Program-made: the position numbers and the translations under genes
Shown here: in pieces, positions 32,076 through 40,424 of the stretch
Numbering within the stretch: the first letter of the stretch is position 1
How the letters are laid out: each line of letters opens with the position of its first letter
NCBI GenBank assembly: GCA_905235435.1
Contig: CAJOLD010000004.1
Coordinates: forward strand, 1-46,749
DNA: 46,749 nucleotides
Origin: an uncultured Lachnospiraceae bacterium
Lineage (GTDB): Bacteria > Bacillota > Clostridia > Lachnospirales > Lachnospiraceae
Direction of reading: 5' to 3'
Notes under the pieces: generated by a model
What the model was told of the DNA's origin: nothing
Seen by the model: only the letters and a program-made list of their open reading frames with translations
Database searches by the model: none

Positions 32076-35000
32076 AAGCATTTCGCGCACCCCTGACGGA
32101 GCTCGGGGAGGTGGAGGCGCTCCTTGAGGCGCTCCCCTCAAACCGCGGCGTCCTGGAGGTGACGGGGACGATCGACGCCGCGAAGGCGCATCTGATCGAT
32201 ACCCTCGGGGCAGGCAGCACCTGCCGGCTGATCGTGGCGCCAAATGACGCCGCCGCAAAAGAGATTTGTGAGAATATCAGGTTCTTTGACCGGGAGGCCC
32301 TGTGCTTTCCGGCCAAAGATTTTATTTTCTTTCAGGCGGACATTCGGAGCAACCAGCTTGAAAAAGAAAGGATCCGGGCGCTTCGCCTTCTTCTTGCCGG
32401 CGGTCCGGTGACCGTGGTCGCGCCGGTCAGCGCCTTTATGACGCATATGATGCCCTACGGGCTGTGGAAGGAGCAGATCCGCGAGATCCGTCCGGGGGAC
32501 ATCCTTGACCTTGAGGAGTGGAAGCGATATCTCGCCCGGTGCGGCTACGAGCGCAACACGCAGGCGGAAGGGCCGGGCCAGTACGCGGTCCGCGGAGGCA
32601 TTCTGGACATCTATCCGCTGACAGAGGAGCATCCGGTCCGGATCGAGCTCTTTGACGATGAGATCGATTCCATCCGCAGCTTTGACGAGGCGAGCCAGCG
32701 ATCCATCGAGAATCTCGATTCCGTTCAGATCTTTCCGGCCACGGAGCTGATCGTGGACGAAGAGAGGCTGAAAGAGGGCCTTAGCAAGATGGAGGCGGAG
32801 GGGAAAAAGATATCCGCCGCTTTCCGGAAGGAGATGAAGACGGAGGAGGCCGCGCGTATCCGCGATTCCCTGCGCGACTGCAGGGAGCGGCTGACCGAGT
32901 TTGAGGATTACGGCAGCCTGGACGCCTGGGTCGACTATTTCTTCCCGGAGAGCAGCAGCCTTCTGGACTGGTTCCCGTCGCCGCCGCTGGTGTTTCTGGA
33001 TGAGCCGAACCGGATCGCGGAGGCGGCCGACGCCTGTGAACTGGAGTTTCGTGAGAGCATGATGCACCGGCTGGAGAAAGGGTATGTGCTCCCCGGTCAG
33101 ACGGGCATTCTTTTCGGCGCGAGGGAGGTGGTCTCCCGGCTTGGACGGCAGAACTGCCTGGGACTTTGCGCGATGGAGGCCGTGCGGGGAGACTGGCCCG
33201 TGTCCGGAAGATATTCCATGAGCATACAGGGTGTCAGCGCCTACAATAATCATTTTGAGCTGCTGGCGAAGGACCTGCAGCGGTGGGTCAGAAACGGGTA
33301 CCGCGTGATCGTGATGGCGGTCTCCAGGACCCGCGGGAGGAGGATGGCCGACGACCTGCGGGATTACGACCTGCAGGCATTCTACAGTGAGGATGAGGAG
33401 CGTGTCCTTTCCCCGGGAGAGATCATGGTCACCTGCGGCAGCGCGCGCAGGGGCTGCGAGTATCCCCTGATCCGGTTCGTCGTGATCACCGAGAGTGACA
33501 TTTTCGGCAGGACGAAAAAGAAGCGGACAAGGACGCCGCGCCGGGAAGGCGCTCTGATCACGAGCTATACGGATCTTTCGCCGGGCGACTACGTGATCCA
33601 TGAGAACCACGGCCTGGGCGTCTTTCGGGGCGTTGAAAAGATAGAGGTCGAGCACGTCCTCAAGGATTATGTAAAGATCGAGTACGCGGACGGCGGTGTT
33701 CTCTTCGTGCCCGCTTCCCAGCTGGACGTCATCCAGAAATATGCGGACGCGGACGCGAAAAAGCCGAAGCTCTCACGCCTTGGCACGCAGGAGTGGAGCC
33801 GGACGAAGAGCAGGGTCCGCGGCGCCGTCCGGGAGATCGCGAAGGAGCTCGTGGAGCTCTACGCCGCCCGCGAGCGCCGGGACGGCTTTGTCTACAGCGG
33901 GGATACCGTGTGGCAGCGGGAGTTCGAGGAGCTCTTCCCCTATGAGGAGACGGACGATCAGATCCGCGCCATCGAAGATACGAAGAGAGATATGCAGAGC
34001 ACCCGGATCATGGACCGGCTGATCTGCGGAGACGTGGGATACGGGAAGACGGAGGTGGCCCTGCGCGCGGCCTTCAAGGCGGCGCAGGACAGCAAGCAGA
34101 CGGCCTTCCTGGTCCCGACGACCATCCTTGCGCAGCAGCACTACAACACCTTTGTGCAGAGAATGGCGCAGTACCCGGTCCGGATCGGCCTCCTCTGCCG
34201 TTTCCGCACGCCCGCGGAGCAGAAAAAGACCATCGAGGACCTGAAGAAGGGGAAGATCGACATCGTGATCGGAACGCACCGCCTGCTCTCAAAGGACGTT
34301 GCCTTTAAAGACCTGGGGCTTCTGGTCATCGACGAGGAGCAGCGTTTCGGCGTTACCCATAAGGAAAAGATCAAACAGCTGAAAAAGGACGTGGATGTGC
34401 TCTCCCTGACCGCGACGCCCATCCCGCGGACGCTCCACATGAGCCTTACGGGGATCCGCGATATGAGCCTCCTCGAGGAGCCGCCCTCCGACCGCCGCCC
34501 CATCCAGACCTTTGTGATGGAGTATAATGAGGAGATGGTCCGCGAGGCGATCGCAAGAGAGCTCGCGAGGGGCGGACAGGTCTACTTTGTCTATAACCGC
34601 GTCGCCCACATCGGGGAGATGGCTGCCGCCGTGCAGAACATGATCCCGCAGGCGAGGGTCGCCTGGGCGCACGGGCAGATGCGCGAGCGCGAGCTCGAGG
34701 ACATCATGTATGATTTCATCAACGGGGACACAGATGTCCTTGTGACGACGACGATCATCGAGACCGGTCTCGATATCAGCAACGTCAACACCATCATCAT
34801 CTACGACGCGGACAACATGGGACTGTCGCAGCTCTATCAGCTGCGCGGGCGCGTAGGCCGGTCCTCGAGAACGGCCTACGCCTACCTGATGTACCGGAGG
34901 GGCAGGGTCCTGAAGGAGACCGCCACCAAGCGCCTGGCGGCCATCCGCGAATTCACGGAGCTGGGCAGCGGGTTTCGGATCGCGATGCGCGACCTGGAGA

Positions 35001-35602
35001 TCCGCGGCGCCGGGAACCTGCTCGGAAGCGAGCAGAGCGGCCACATGGACGCGGTCGGCTATGACCTGTACTGCAAGCTGCTCGGCGAGGCGGTCCGCGA
35101 GGAAAAAGGCATCGCGACCGTGCATGAGGGCTACGAGACCTCCGCGGATCTCGACGTGGACGCCTACATCCCGGACACCTACATCAGCGATGAGGCGACC
35201 AAGCTCGACATCTACAGGCGCATCGCGCAGATCGCCTCGGAGGAAGAGCGCGACGACATGCTGGAGGAGCTGATCGACCGCTTCGGCGACCCGCCGCGGG
35301 CGGTGCAGAACCTTCTGCGCATCGCCATGCTCCGCGTGGAAGCCCACAGGATCTACGTGACGGAGATCACCCAGAAGGGCGTCGAGCTCCGGTTCGTGCT
35401 CTACCGCAAAGCGCGGCTCGACATCATGAAGATCGATCCCTGGCTGCGCACCTGGCGCGGGAAAATGAAATTTTACGCCCAGGACCCGCCGTACTTCTCA
35501 TATGTCATGGAACGGGGGCACATCACCCCCGATCCGCTGGAGCTCTGCGCCCAGATCATCCACGAGATGCAGGACCTCGAGCTTCCCGAGTCGGTGGAGT
35601 AG
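32072..35602 (+). CDS. mfd: Transcription-repair coupling factor Mfd
   Basis: Removes RNA polymerase stalled at DNA lesions and recruits UvrA, 1176 residues (typical). In order: UvrB-like N-terminal domains (YAVRGGILDIYPLTEEHPVR), the CarD-like RNA polymerase-interacting domain from about residue 500 (PGDYVIHENHGLGVFRGVE, VLFVPASQLDVIQKY), the RecG-like motor with Walker A CGDVGYGKTEVA near 650-660, the DEEQRFG box near 754 and GRVGRSSRTAYAYL, and the C-terminal TRCF domain. It ends the GH13-ddl-murF-pth operon, and the four-way-junction element starts six bases after its stop. Confidence 0.97.
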   Translation: MKAFRAPLTELGEVEALLEALPSNRGVLEVTGTIDAAKAHLIDTLGAGSTCRLIVAPNDAAAKEICENIRFFDREALCFPAKDFIFFQADIRSNQLEKERIRALRLLLAGGPVTVVAPVSAFMTHMMPYGLWKEQIREIRPGDILDLEEWKRYLARCGYERNTQAEGPGQYAVRGGILDIYPLTEEHPVRIELFDDEIDSIRSFDEASQRSIENLDSVQIFPATELIVDEERLKEGLSKMEAEGKKISAAFRKEMKTEEAARIRDSLRDCRERLTEFEDYGSLDAWVDYFFPESSSLLDWFPSPPLVFLDEPNRIAEAADACELEFRESMMHRLEKGYVLPGQTGILFGAREVVSRLGRQNCLGLCAMEAVRGDWPVSGRYSMSIQGVSAYNNHFELLAKDLQRWVRNGYRVIVMAVSRTRGRRMADDLRDYDLQAFYSEDEERVLSPGEIMVTCGSARRGCEYPLIRFVVITESDIFGRTKKKRTRTPRREGALITSYTDLSPGDYVIHENHGLGVFRGVEKIEVEHVLKDYVKIEYADGGVLFVPASQLDVIQKYADADAKKPKLSRLGTQEWSRTKSRVRGAVREIAKELVELYAARERRDGFVYSGDTVWQREFEELFPYEETDDQIRAIEDTKRDMQSTRIMDRLICGDVGYGKTEVALRAAFKAAQDSKQTAFLVPTTILAQQHYNTFVQRMAQYPVRIGLLCRFRTPAEQKKTIEDLKKGKIDIVIGTHRLLSKDVAFKDLGLLVIDEEQRFGVTHKEKIKQLKKDVDVLSLTATPIPRTLHMSLTGIRDMSLLEEPPSDRRPIQTFVMEYNEEMVREAIARELARGGQVYFVYNRVAHIGEMAAAVQNMIPQARVAWAHGQMRERELEDIMYDFINGDTDVLVTTTIIETGLDISNVNTIIIYDADNMGLSQLYQLRGRVGRSSRTAYAYLMYRRGRVLKETATKRLAAIREFTELGSGFRIAMRDLEIRGAGNLLGSEQSGHMDAVGYDLYCKLLGEAVREEKGIATVHEGYETSADLDVDAYIPDTYISDEATKLDIYRRIAQIASEEERDDMLEELIDRFGDPPRAVQNLLRIAMLRVEAHRIYVTEITQKGVELRFVLYRKARLDIMKIDPWLRTWRGKMKFYAQDPPYFSYVMERGHITPDPLELCAQIIHEMQDLELPESVE

Positions 35603-35608
35603 TATTAC

Positions 35609-35798
35609 CCTATTCACGGCCCTCCACACAGCCGGCCACAGACCGCCCTTGCGGGCTATATGCCGCCAAAACCAGGCGTCATATGTCTGAGGCGGTGTGT
35701 GGAGTTCCTGCTTCGCAGGCCTTCTTTGAAAACAGGCCCGGCTTCTTACGTGCAAGCACGACGAATCAGGGCCTGTTTCCAAAGCGGCCGTGAATAGG
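35609..35798. repeat. Self-complementary element folding as a four-way junction
   Basis: A 190-base non-coding block bounded by a perfect 13-bp inverted repeat, CCTATTCACGGCC (35609-35621) and GGCCGTGAATAGG (35786-35798). Inside are three consecutive helices. P2: 35622-35630 with 35696-35704, 9 bp perfect, continuing with bulges as 35632-35643 with 35685-35695 and capped by small hairpins 35645-35656 and 35658-35684. P3: CCTGC (35707-35711) with GCAGG (35715-35719). P4: 35724-35739 with 35769-35784, 15 of 16 paired. Only 0, 2, 4 and 1 bases separate the helices. It may be a structured RNA, a 3' mRNA element of mfd, or a palindromic mobile repeat; no target-site duplication is visible. Confidence 0.75.
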
Positions 35799-35814
35799 AA
35801 CAATTGTGAACCCC

Positions 35815-35843
35815 TTGCCACTTGGAACGAAAGAGGATATAAT
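35815..35843 (+). promoter_or_regulatory. Sigma-A promoter of the foldase/MscS/G3E operon
   Basis: TTGCCA (35815-35820), 17-base spacer, TATAAT (35838-35843), 17 bases after the end of the four-way-junction element and 73 bases before the lipoprotein ATG. Confidence 0.85.
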
Positions 35844-35915
35844 ATTCTGCATGACGTCCGGCCGGCGCCCGCCGCGGACGGGAAAGAAAGCATTTCTTAC
35901 GGAGGAAAAATTGGA

Positions 35916-37256
35916 ATGAAAACAGGATGGAAAAAAGTGCTTGCATTCGGACTCGGTATGACGCTTGCTGCAGCAGCGCTCGGCGGCTGTTCCGGAAAGC
36001 AGGAGAAAGCATCGGCAGTTGTGACTGTCAACGGTACGGAGGCAGGTTCCGGCGTAGTGAATTTCCTGGTCAGATATCAGCAGGCACATGTTGATTCGTC
36101 GATCGGCAGCATTTATGCTTCCATTTACGGCGTAGATGACATCTGGTCTCTGGATCTTACGGGCAGCGGCGTTCCTTACGGCGAAGTCCTCAAGGACCAG
36201 ATCACGCTCGATGTGCAGGATATGCTCCTTGCCGAGCAGCACATGGAGGAGTACGGCGTCTCCCTGAGCGATGAGGAGAAGGCCGCGATCAGCGAGACCA
36301 CGCAGGCGTTCGTTTCCGCAAACGATGCAGACGCCCTGAAGGCGATGGGAACGACCGAGGAGGATGTGGAGCGCGCGCTGACGCTTTACACCATCCGCGA
36401 AAAGATGAGAGATCCGATGTCCGCAGACGTGGACACGGAGGTATCGGATGAGGAAGCCGCCCAGACGACGGTATCCTACGTTGCGTTCAACGCGGAGCCG
36501 GAGACTCCCGAACCCGAGACCGAGAGTGTTTCCGAGGTCGAAGAGCTTCTTTCCGAGGCGGAAGACCTGATCGAAGAAGCGGAGACCGCAGCGCTTGAGG
36601 CAGAGACAGAGATCAAGACAAAAGCTTCCGATGAGACCGAGGTCGAAGCCGCGGAGGAAGCGGAAGAGTCCGTTTACGGAGAGGAGAGCACGGAGGCAGG
36701 CACCGAGGCCGAGGAGACCGAGGTGGAGACCGAGAGCCCCGAGATGGTAGAAGCAAGGCAGAAGGCCATTGCCAAGGCGCAGGCATTCCTTGTTCAGGCG
36801 ACGCTGGTGGGCGGCACTGAATGGGAACAGCTTTCCGCGGACGCGGCTGAAAAAGACGGAGCCCTTACCGGCCAGTTCACGTTCGGCGCCGACAGCCAGG
36901 ACGTGGATGAAGCCATTATTGAAGCAGCCGCCGGTCTTGACGACGGAGCGATCATCAATTCCGTCATCGAATCCGGGACAAGATACTACATCATTCATGT
37001 AGACGACGCTTTTGATGAGGAAGCGACCGAGGCCAAGAAGGAAGAGATCGTTGAGCAGCGGAAAGCCGATGCGATCACGGCGCTCTTTGACGAGTGGGCA
37101 GAGGCATCCGAGATCTCTGTGGATAAGGATGCGGTGGCAGCGATCACCTTCACGGATAAGTTCCTTGTCAAGGAGACAGAACCTGCCGTGGAGGCAGTGG
37201 AAGAGGACGTGACTGAGTCCGTGACCGAGTCCGGCACGGAGCAGGTCGCCCCGTAA
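35916..37256 (+). CDS. Parvulin/SurA-like foldase lipoprotein with acidic insertion
   Basis: A 446-residue predicted lipoprotein with signal peptide and lipobox LGGC (Cys25). A SurA/PrsA-like helical N-domain begins VVTVNGTEAGSGVVNFLVRYQ. A parvulin-like isomerase region starts near 181 (TTVSYVAF) and resumes near 275 (ARQKAIAKAQAFL, GQFTFGADSQDVDEAI, AAAGLDDGAIINSVIESG, YYIIHVDDAFDEEAT). Between them lies an insertion of about 85 residues made mostly of Glu, Ala, Thr and Ser. It probably assists folding of secreted proteins outside the membrane. Catalytic parvulin residues are poorly matched, so isomerase activity is uncertain. The ATG at 35916 has GGAGGA 9 bases upstream. It leads the MscS/G3E operon. 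Confidence 0.82.
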   Translation: MKTGWKKVLAFGLGMTLAAAALGGCSGKQEKASAVVTVNGTEAGSGVVNFLVRYQQAHVDSSIGSIYASIYGVDDIWSLDLTGSGVPYGEVLKDQITLDVQDMLLAEQHMEEYGVSLSDEEKAAISETTQAFVSANDADALKAMGTTEEDVERALTLYTIREKMRDPMSADVDTEVSDEEAAQTTVSYVAFNAEPETPEPETESVSEVEELLSEAEDLIEEAETAALEAETEIKTKASDETEVEAAEEAEESVYGEESTEAGTEAEETEVETESPEMVEARQKAIAKAQAFLVQATLVGGTEWEQLSADAAEKDGALTGQFTFGADSQDVDEAIIEAAAGLDDGAIINSVIESGTRYYIIHVDDAFDEEATEAKKEEIVEQRKADAITALFDEWAEASEISVDKDAVAAITFTDKFLVKETEPAVEAVEEDVTESVTESGTEQVAP

Positions 37257-37268
37257 ATTAAAGGTAAA

Positions 37269-38186
37269 ATGATAGAGAAGATAGGACAATTCTTCGGATC
37301 GCTCTTCGCAAATGAAGTGCTGTATATCTTTTTCCTGATCATCGTGCTGATCCTGCTGCTGATGCTGACGGACGGGATCTTTAAGTCAAAGACGATGAAA
37401 AAGCTGCAGGAGCTGCAGCCCGCGGTCGTAAAGCTGATCGAAGTGTGCATCAAGGTTCTGCTGATCATCGTGTTTGTTCTGAAGATCTTAAGCAGCTCCA
37501 GATCGCTGTCCAGGTTTATGTCGGAGATCGTTCTGTCGTCCTCCCTGATCGTGGTCGTGCTCGGCTTTGTCTTTCAGGAGGGCCTCTCGAACCTGGTCCA
37601 CGGTTTTATCCTGGTGACCGGCAAACCCTTCCGGGTCGGGGACAGGATAAGCATTACGGTGAACGGAACACAGATGACGGGCTATGTGGAGTCCATTGAT
37701 CTGCGGAGCACGACGCTGCGCAACGTGATCAATTCGGCATACGAGATCATCCCGAATTCGGTGATGGATACGATCGTCATCGACAATACGACCCGTGAGG
37801 GCGATGACATGCGGAGCTCGAATTTTGTCGATCTGAGGCTGACCTACGATTCGAACCTGGAGAAGGCGATCTCCCTGATCAGGGAAACGGTGCAGAATGA
37901 TCCCTATGTGCGGGAGGCCGCACAGGAGAGAGGCGAGGAGATCCCGCAGGTGACGGTAATGGTCCGCGATCTGTCAAACGGCGCGATCGATCTGAGAACG
38001 ACGGTCGTTACGCAGACAGTGGAAGATAATTTTGCCGCGTGCAGCGACATCCGCAGAATCATTGCGGAAAAGTTTGCGCAGGAGCCGGATATCCGGTTTG
38101 CCTGCACGTATGTAAGGCTGGTCGAAGAGCCGGGGGAGGCTCTCCCCCGTCTTTATCAGAATGTTGAAAGGGATGAAAAGGAATGA
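37269..38186 (+). CDS. MscS-family mechanosensitive ion channel
   Basis: A 305-residue membrane protein with three hydrophobic segments (about 15-33, 55-75, 85-105). The pore-lining helix and start of the beta domain (LGFVFQEGLSNLVHGFILV, GKPFRVGDRISI, ESIDLRSTTLRN, IPNSVMDTIVI) are characteristic of MscS. These channels release ions and small solutes during hypo-osmotic shock; some family members pass specific solutes. The ribosome-binding site is weak (AAAGG), 12 bases after the preceding stop. Its stop overlaps the start of the G3E GTPase gene (ATGA), so channel and GTPase are translationally coupled. Confidence 0.93.
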   Translation: MIEKIGQFFGSLFANEVLYIFFLIIVLILLLMLTDGIFKSKTMKKLQELQPAVVKLIEVCIKVLLIIVFVLKILSSSRSLSRFMSEIVLSSSLIVVVLGFVFQEGLSNLVHGFILVTGKPFRVGDRISITVNGTQMTGYVESIDLRSTTLRNVINSAYEIIPNSVMDTIVIDNTTREGDDMRSSNFVDLRLTYDSNLEKAISLIRETVQNDPYVREAAQERGEEIPQVTVMVRDLSNGAIDLRTTVVTQTVEDNFAACSDIRRIIAEKFAQEPDIRFACTYVRLVEEPGEALPRLYQNVERDEKE

Positions 38187-39322
38187 CAAAGATCGATATT
38201 CTCTCGGGTTTTCTCGGTGCCGGAAAAACGACGCTGATCAAAAAGCTGATCAAAGAGGCGTTTGAGGGCGAGCAGATCGTGCTGATCGAGAATGAATTCG
38301 GCGAGATCGGCATCGACGGCGGCTTCCTTAAGGATGCCGGCATCAACATTACGGAGATGAACTCCGGGTGCATCTGCTGCTCGCTGGTAGGTGATTTCGG
38401 CGAGGCGCTGAAAAAGGTGATGGAGCAGTTCGCTCCGGCACGCATCATTATCGAGCCGTCCGGCGTCGGAAAGCTCTCCGATGTCCGCAGGGCGGTCGAG
38501 AATGTCTCGAAGGACTGCGATATGCAGGTGAACAGCCTGGTCACGGTCGCTGATGTCACCAAGGTCAAGATGTACATGAAGAACTTCGGCGAGTTCTACA
38601 ACAACCAGATCGAGAGCGCCGGGACGATCGTCCTGAGCCGCACGCAGAACGTCGGGGAAGAGAAGCTGCAGGATGCAGTCGCCCTGATCCGCGAAAAGAA
38701 CCCGAAGGCGCGCATCATCACCACGCCCTGGGATGAACTGGACGGAAAGCAGATCCTCGCAGCCATGGAACAGTCGGTGTCTCTCGCGGACGAGCTGCTG
38801 GCCGAGGAGGAAGAGCATCACCATCATCACGATCATGATCATGACCACGAGCATCATCACGACCATGACCACGATCACGAGCATGAGCATCATCATGACC
38901 ATGACGAGGACCATGATCACGAGCATGAGCATCATCACGACCATGATCACGATCACGAGCATGAGCATCATCACGACCATGACCACGATCACGAGCATCA
39001 CCATCATCACGATCATGACCACGATCATCATCACCATCATCACGCGGATGAGATCTTCACGAGCTGGGGCGTCGAGACGCCGCGCAAATACACGCGCGAA
39101 GAGATCAGCGGCATCCTCGATTCCCTCGGAGATTCCGAGACCTACGGCCTGGTGCTCAGGGCAAAGGGAATGGTCCCCGCACAGGACGGGACCTGGATCT
39201 ATTTCGACATGGTGCCGGAAGAGAAGGAGCTGCGCGAGGGCGCTCCGGAGTACACCGGCCGTCTGTGCGTGATCGGTTCGAAACTGAAGGAAGATAAGCT
39301 GGCAGAGCTGTTCGGCATCTGA
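38183..39322 (+). CDS. G3E (CobW/COG0523) GTPase with 76-residue His-rich tract
   Basis: Predicted metal-chaperone GTPase, 379 residues. Walker A GFLGAGKTT (9-17), ENEFGEIGIDG, the metal-binding GCICC (about 62-66), EPSGVGKL and a SRTQ segment in place of the usual NKxD G4 motif. Residues 212-287 are a tract of His, Asp and Glu with about 48 histidines. The CobW C-terminal domain follows (KYTREEISGILDSL, GTWIYFDMVPEE). The family moves zinc, cobalt or nickel to client proteins; the His tract suggests zinc or nickel buffering. It overlaps mscS by four bases and is followed by a second G3E gene. Confidence 0.93.
   Translation: MTKIDILSGFLGAGKTTLIKKLIKEAFEGEQIVLIENEFGEIGIDGGFLKDAGINITEMNSGCICCSLVGDFGEALKKVMEQFAPARIIIEPSGVGKLSDVRRAVENVSKDCDMQVNSLVTVADVTKVKMYMKNFGEFYNNQIESAGTIVLSRTQNVGEEKLQDAVALIREKNPKARIITTPWDELDGKQILAAMEQSVSLADELLAEEEEHHHHHDHDHDHEHHHDHDHDHEHEHHHDHDEDHDHEHEHHHDHDHDHEHEHHHDHDHDHEHHHHHDHDHDHHHHHHADEIFTSWGVETPRKYTREEISGILDSLGDSETYGLVLRAKGMVPAQDGTWIYFDMVPEEKELREGAPEYTGRLCVIGSKLKEDKLAELFGI
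38816..39043 (+). repeat. In-frame His/Asp/Glu-codon minisatellite
   Basis: The 76 codons of the His tract are built from imperfect tandem units of about 30-42 bases made of CAT, CAC, GAC, GAT and GAG codons. All units are multiples of three, so gain or loss by slippage would keep the frame and change the number of metal-binding residues. Confidence 0.85.
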
Positions 39323-39354
39323 AGCGGACGCTGCAGCGGAACGGAGTCTGAGAA

Positions 39355-40299
39355 ATGCTTGAGACACCCATCTATCTGATCACGGGATTTTTGGAGAGCG
39401 GCAAGACGTCCTTCATCAGGGACGTGCTCGATTCCCCTGATTTTGCCGACGGCGCGCGCACGCTGCTGCTGCTGTGCGAGGAAGGCGAGGAGGAGTATGA
39501 CGAGCCGCGCTTAAAGAGAAGGGGCATTGAGATCGTCCGCGTCGAAAGAGAAGAGGATCTGACGACACAGTTTTTGGAGGACTGCGGCAGGAAGTACCGT
39601 CCCGCCCGCGTCTTCGTCGAGTTCAACGGAATGTGGGACGCGAAAAAATTCGGGCAGATGCGGATGCCGAAGCGCTGGGAGATCGTTCAGGTGATCACGC
39701 TTGTGGACGGCAGCACGTTTGAGATGTATCTTGCGAATATGCGCAGCATCCTCAGCAACATTTTCGCGTACACCGAGATGGTCATTTTCAATCGCTGCGA
39801 CCTCTCCATGGATCTGCAGAAATTCCGCAGGACCGTCAAGGCAGTCAACCAGGGCGCCATGCTCGGGTTCGAGGACAAAGACGGCAATCAGCTCGACATC
39901 GGAAAAGCCCAGCCGCCCTATGACATCAACGCTGAGGTGATCACCATCGAGGACCAGGACTTCGGTCTCTGGTATCTTGATATGGCGGATTCGCCCGAGC
40001 GATACAGGAACAAAAAGGTGAGCTTCCTGGGCAAGGTGCTCATCCCGCGGCAGTTCCAGAGGGACTGCTTTATCCCGGGGCGCAACGCCATGACCTGCTG
40101 TGAGAACGACATCCGGTTCATCGGATACATCTGCCGCACCGGGGCGTGCGCGATGCCCGCGCAGCGGTCGTGGGTGCGCATCACGGCAGCGGTAAAATAT
40201 GAAAACAGGGCAGAGTACGGGGGAGAAGGCCCGGTCCTCTACGCTGAAAAGATCGAGCCGGCCGGTGCGCCGCAGACCGATATCGTATACTTTAATTAA
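39355..40299 (+). CDS. G3E-type GTPase fused to a DUF1980-like C-terminal domain
   Basis: A 314-residue protein. The N-terminal domain is G3E-like: Walker A GFLESGKTS (10-18), VFVEFNGMWD in the Walker B position and an FNRCD motif like NKxD. It lacks the GCICC metal motif. The C-terminal 110 residues (KKVSFLGKVLIPRQFQRDCF, GRNAMTCCENDIRFIGYIC, SWVRITAAVKY) resemble the soluble DUF1980/TIGR03943 domain, which is usually a separate protein next to a YcgR-type permease. The CC pair could bind metal. It follows the His-rich GTPase after 32 bases and is closed by a terminator. Confidence 0.82.
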   Translation: MLETPIYLITGFLESGKTSFIRDVLDSPDFADGARTLLLLCEEGEEEYDEPRLKRRGIEIVRVEREEDLTTQFLEDCGRKYRPARVFVEFNGMWDAKKFGQMRMPKRWEIVQVITLVDGSTFEMYLANMRSILSNIFAYTEMVIFNRCDLSMDLQKFRRTVKAVNQGAMLGFEDKDGNQLDIGKAQPPYDINAEVITIEDQDFGLWYLDMADSPERYRNKKVSFLGKVLIPRQFQRDCFIPGRNAMTCCENDIRFIGYICRTGACAMPAQRSWVRITAAVKYENRAEYGGEGPVLYAEKIEPAGAPQTDIVYFN

Positions 40300-40309
40300 G
40301 GCTGAAGGC

Positions 40310-40344
40310 TGCCGCCGGGGAAGGCCCCGGCGGCAACTTTTTTT
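40310..40344 (+). terminator. Intrinsic terminator of the foldase/MscS/G3E operon
   Basis: TGCCGCCGGGG (40310-40320) pairs perfectly with CCCCGGCGGCA (40325-40335) around AAGG, followed by AC and a run of T bases. Confidence 0.92.
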
Positions 40345-40345
40345 C

Positions 40346-40374
40346 TTGTACCACACTGATAAAAAAGGTATAAT
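40346..40374 (+). promoter_or_regulatory. Sigma-A promoter of pfkA
   Basis: TTGTAC (40346-40351), 17-base spacer, TATAAT (40369-40374), directly after the preceding terminator. The leader is about 45 bases and AT-rich. Confidence 0.82.
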
Positions 40375-40424
40375 ATAAAAACAGGGGTGTTTTACTTTTT
40401 CAACAAAAGAAAGGTGTGGATCTT

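Larger units (their letters stand above)
35603..35915. other. Intergenic region between mfd and the parvulin-type lipoprotein gene
   Basis: About 313 bases without a gene. The first 200 bases are the self-complementary element. After it come the promoter at 35815-35843 and a leader with small GC-rich and AAGAAA/TTTCTT inverted repeats, ending in GGAGGA before the next ATG. No open frame with a ribosome-binding site is seen. Confidence 0.8.

Noticed and set aside
35609..35798. Insertion sequence or tRNA-like gene
   Set aside because: There is no transposase frame and no visible target duplication, and the arms do not match tRNA sizes or conserved T-loop bases. It is kept as a structured element of unknown type.
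38156..39367. Minus-strand frame giving a Met/Val/Ile-rich apparent membrane protein
   Set aside because: It is the complement of the His/Asp codon repeat (ATG reads from CAT), so the hydrophobic run is an artefact.
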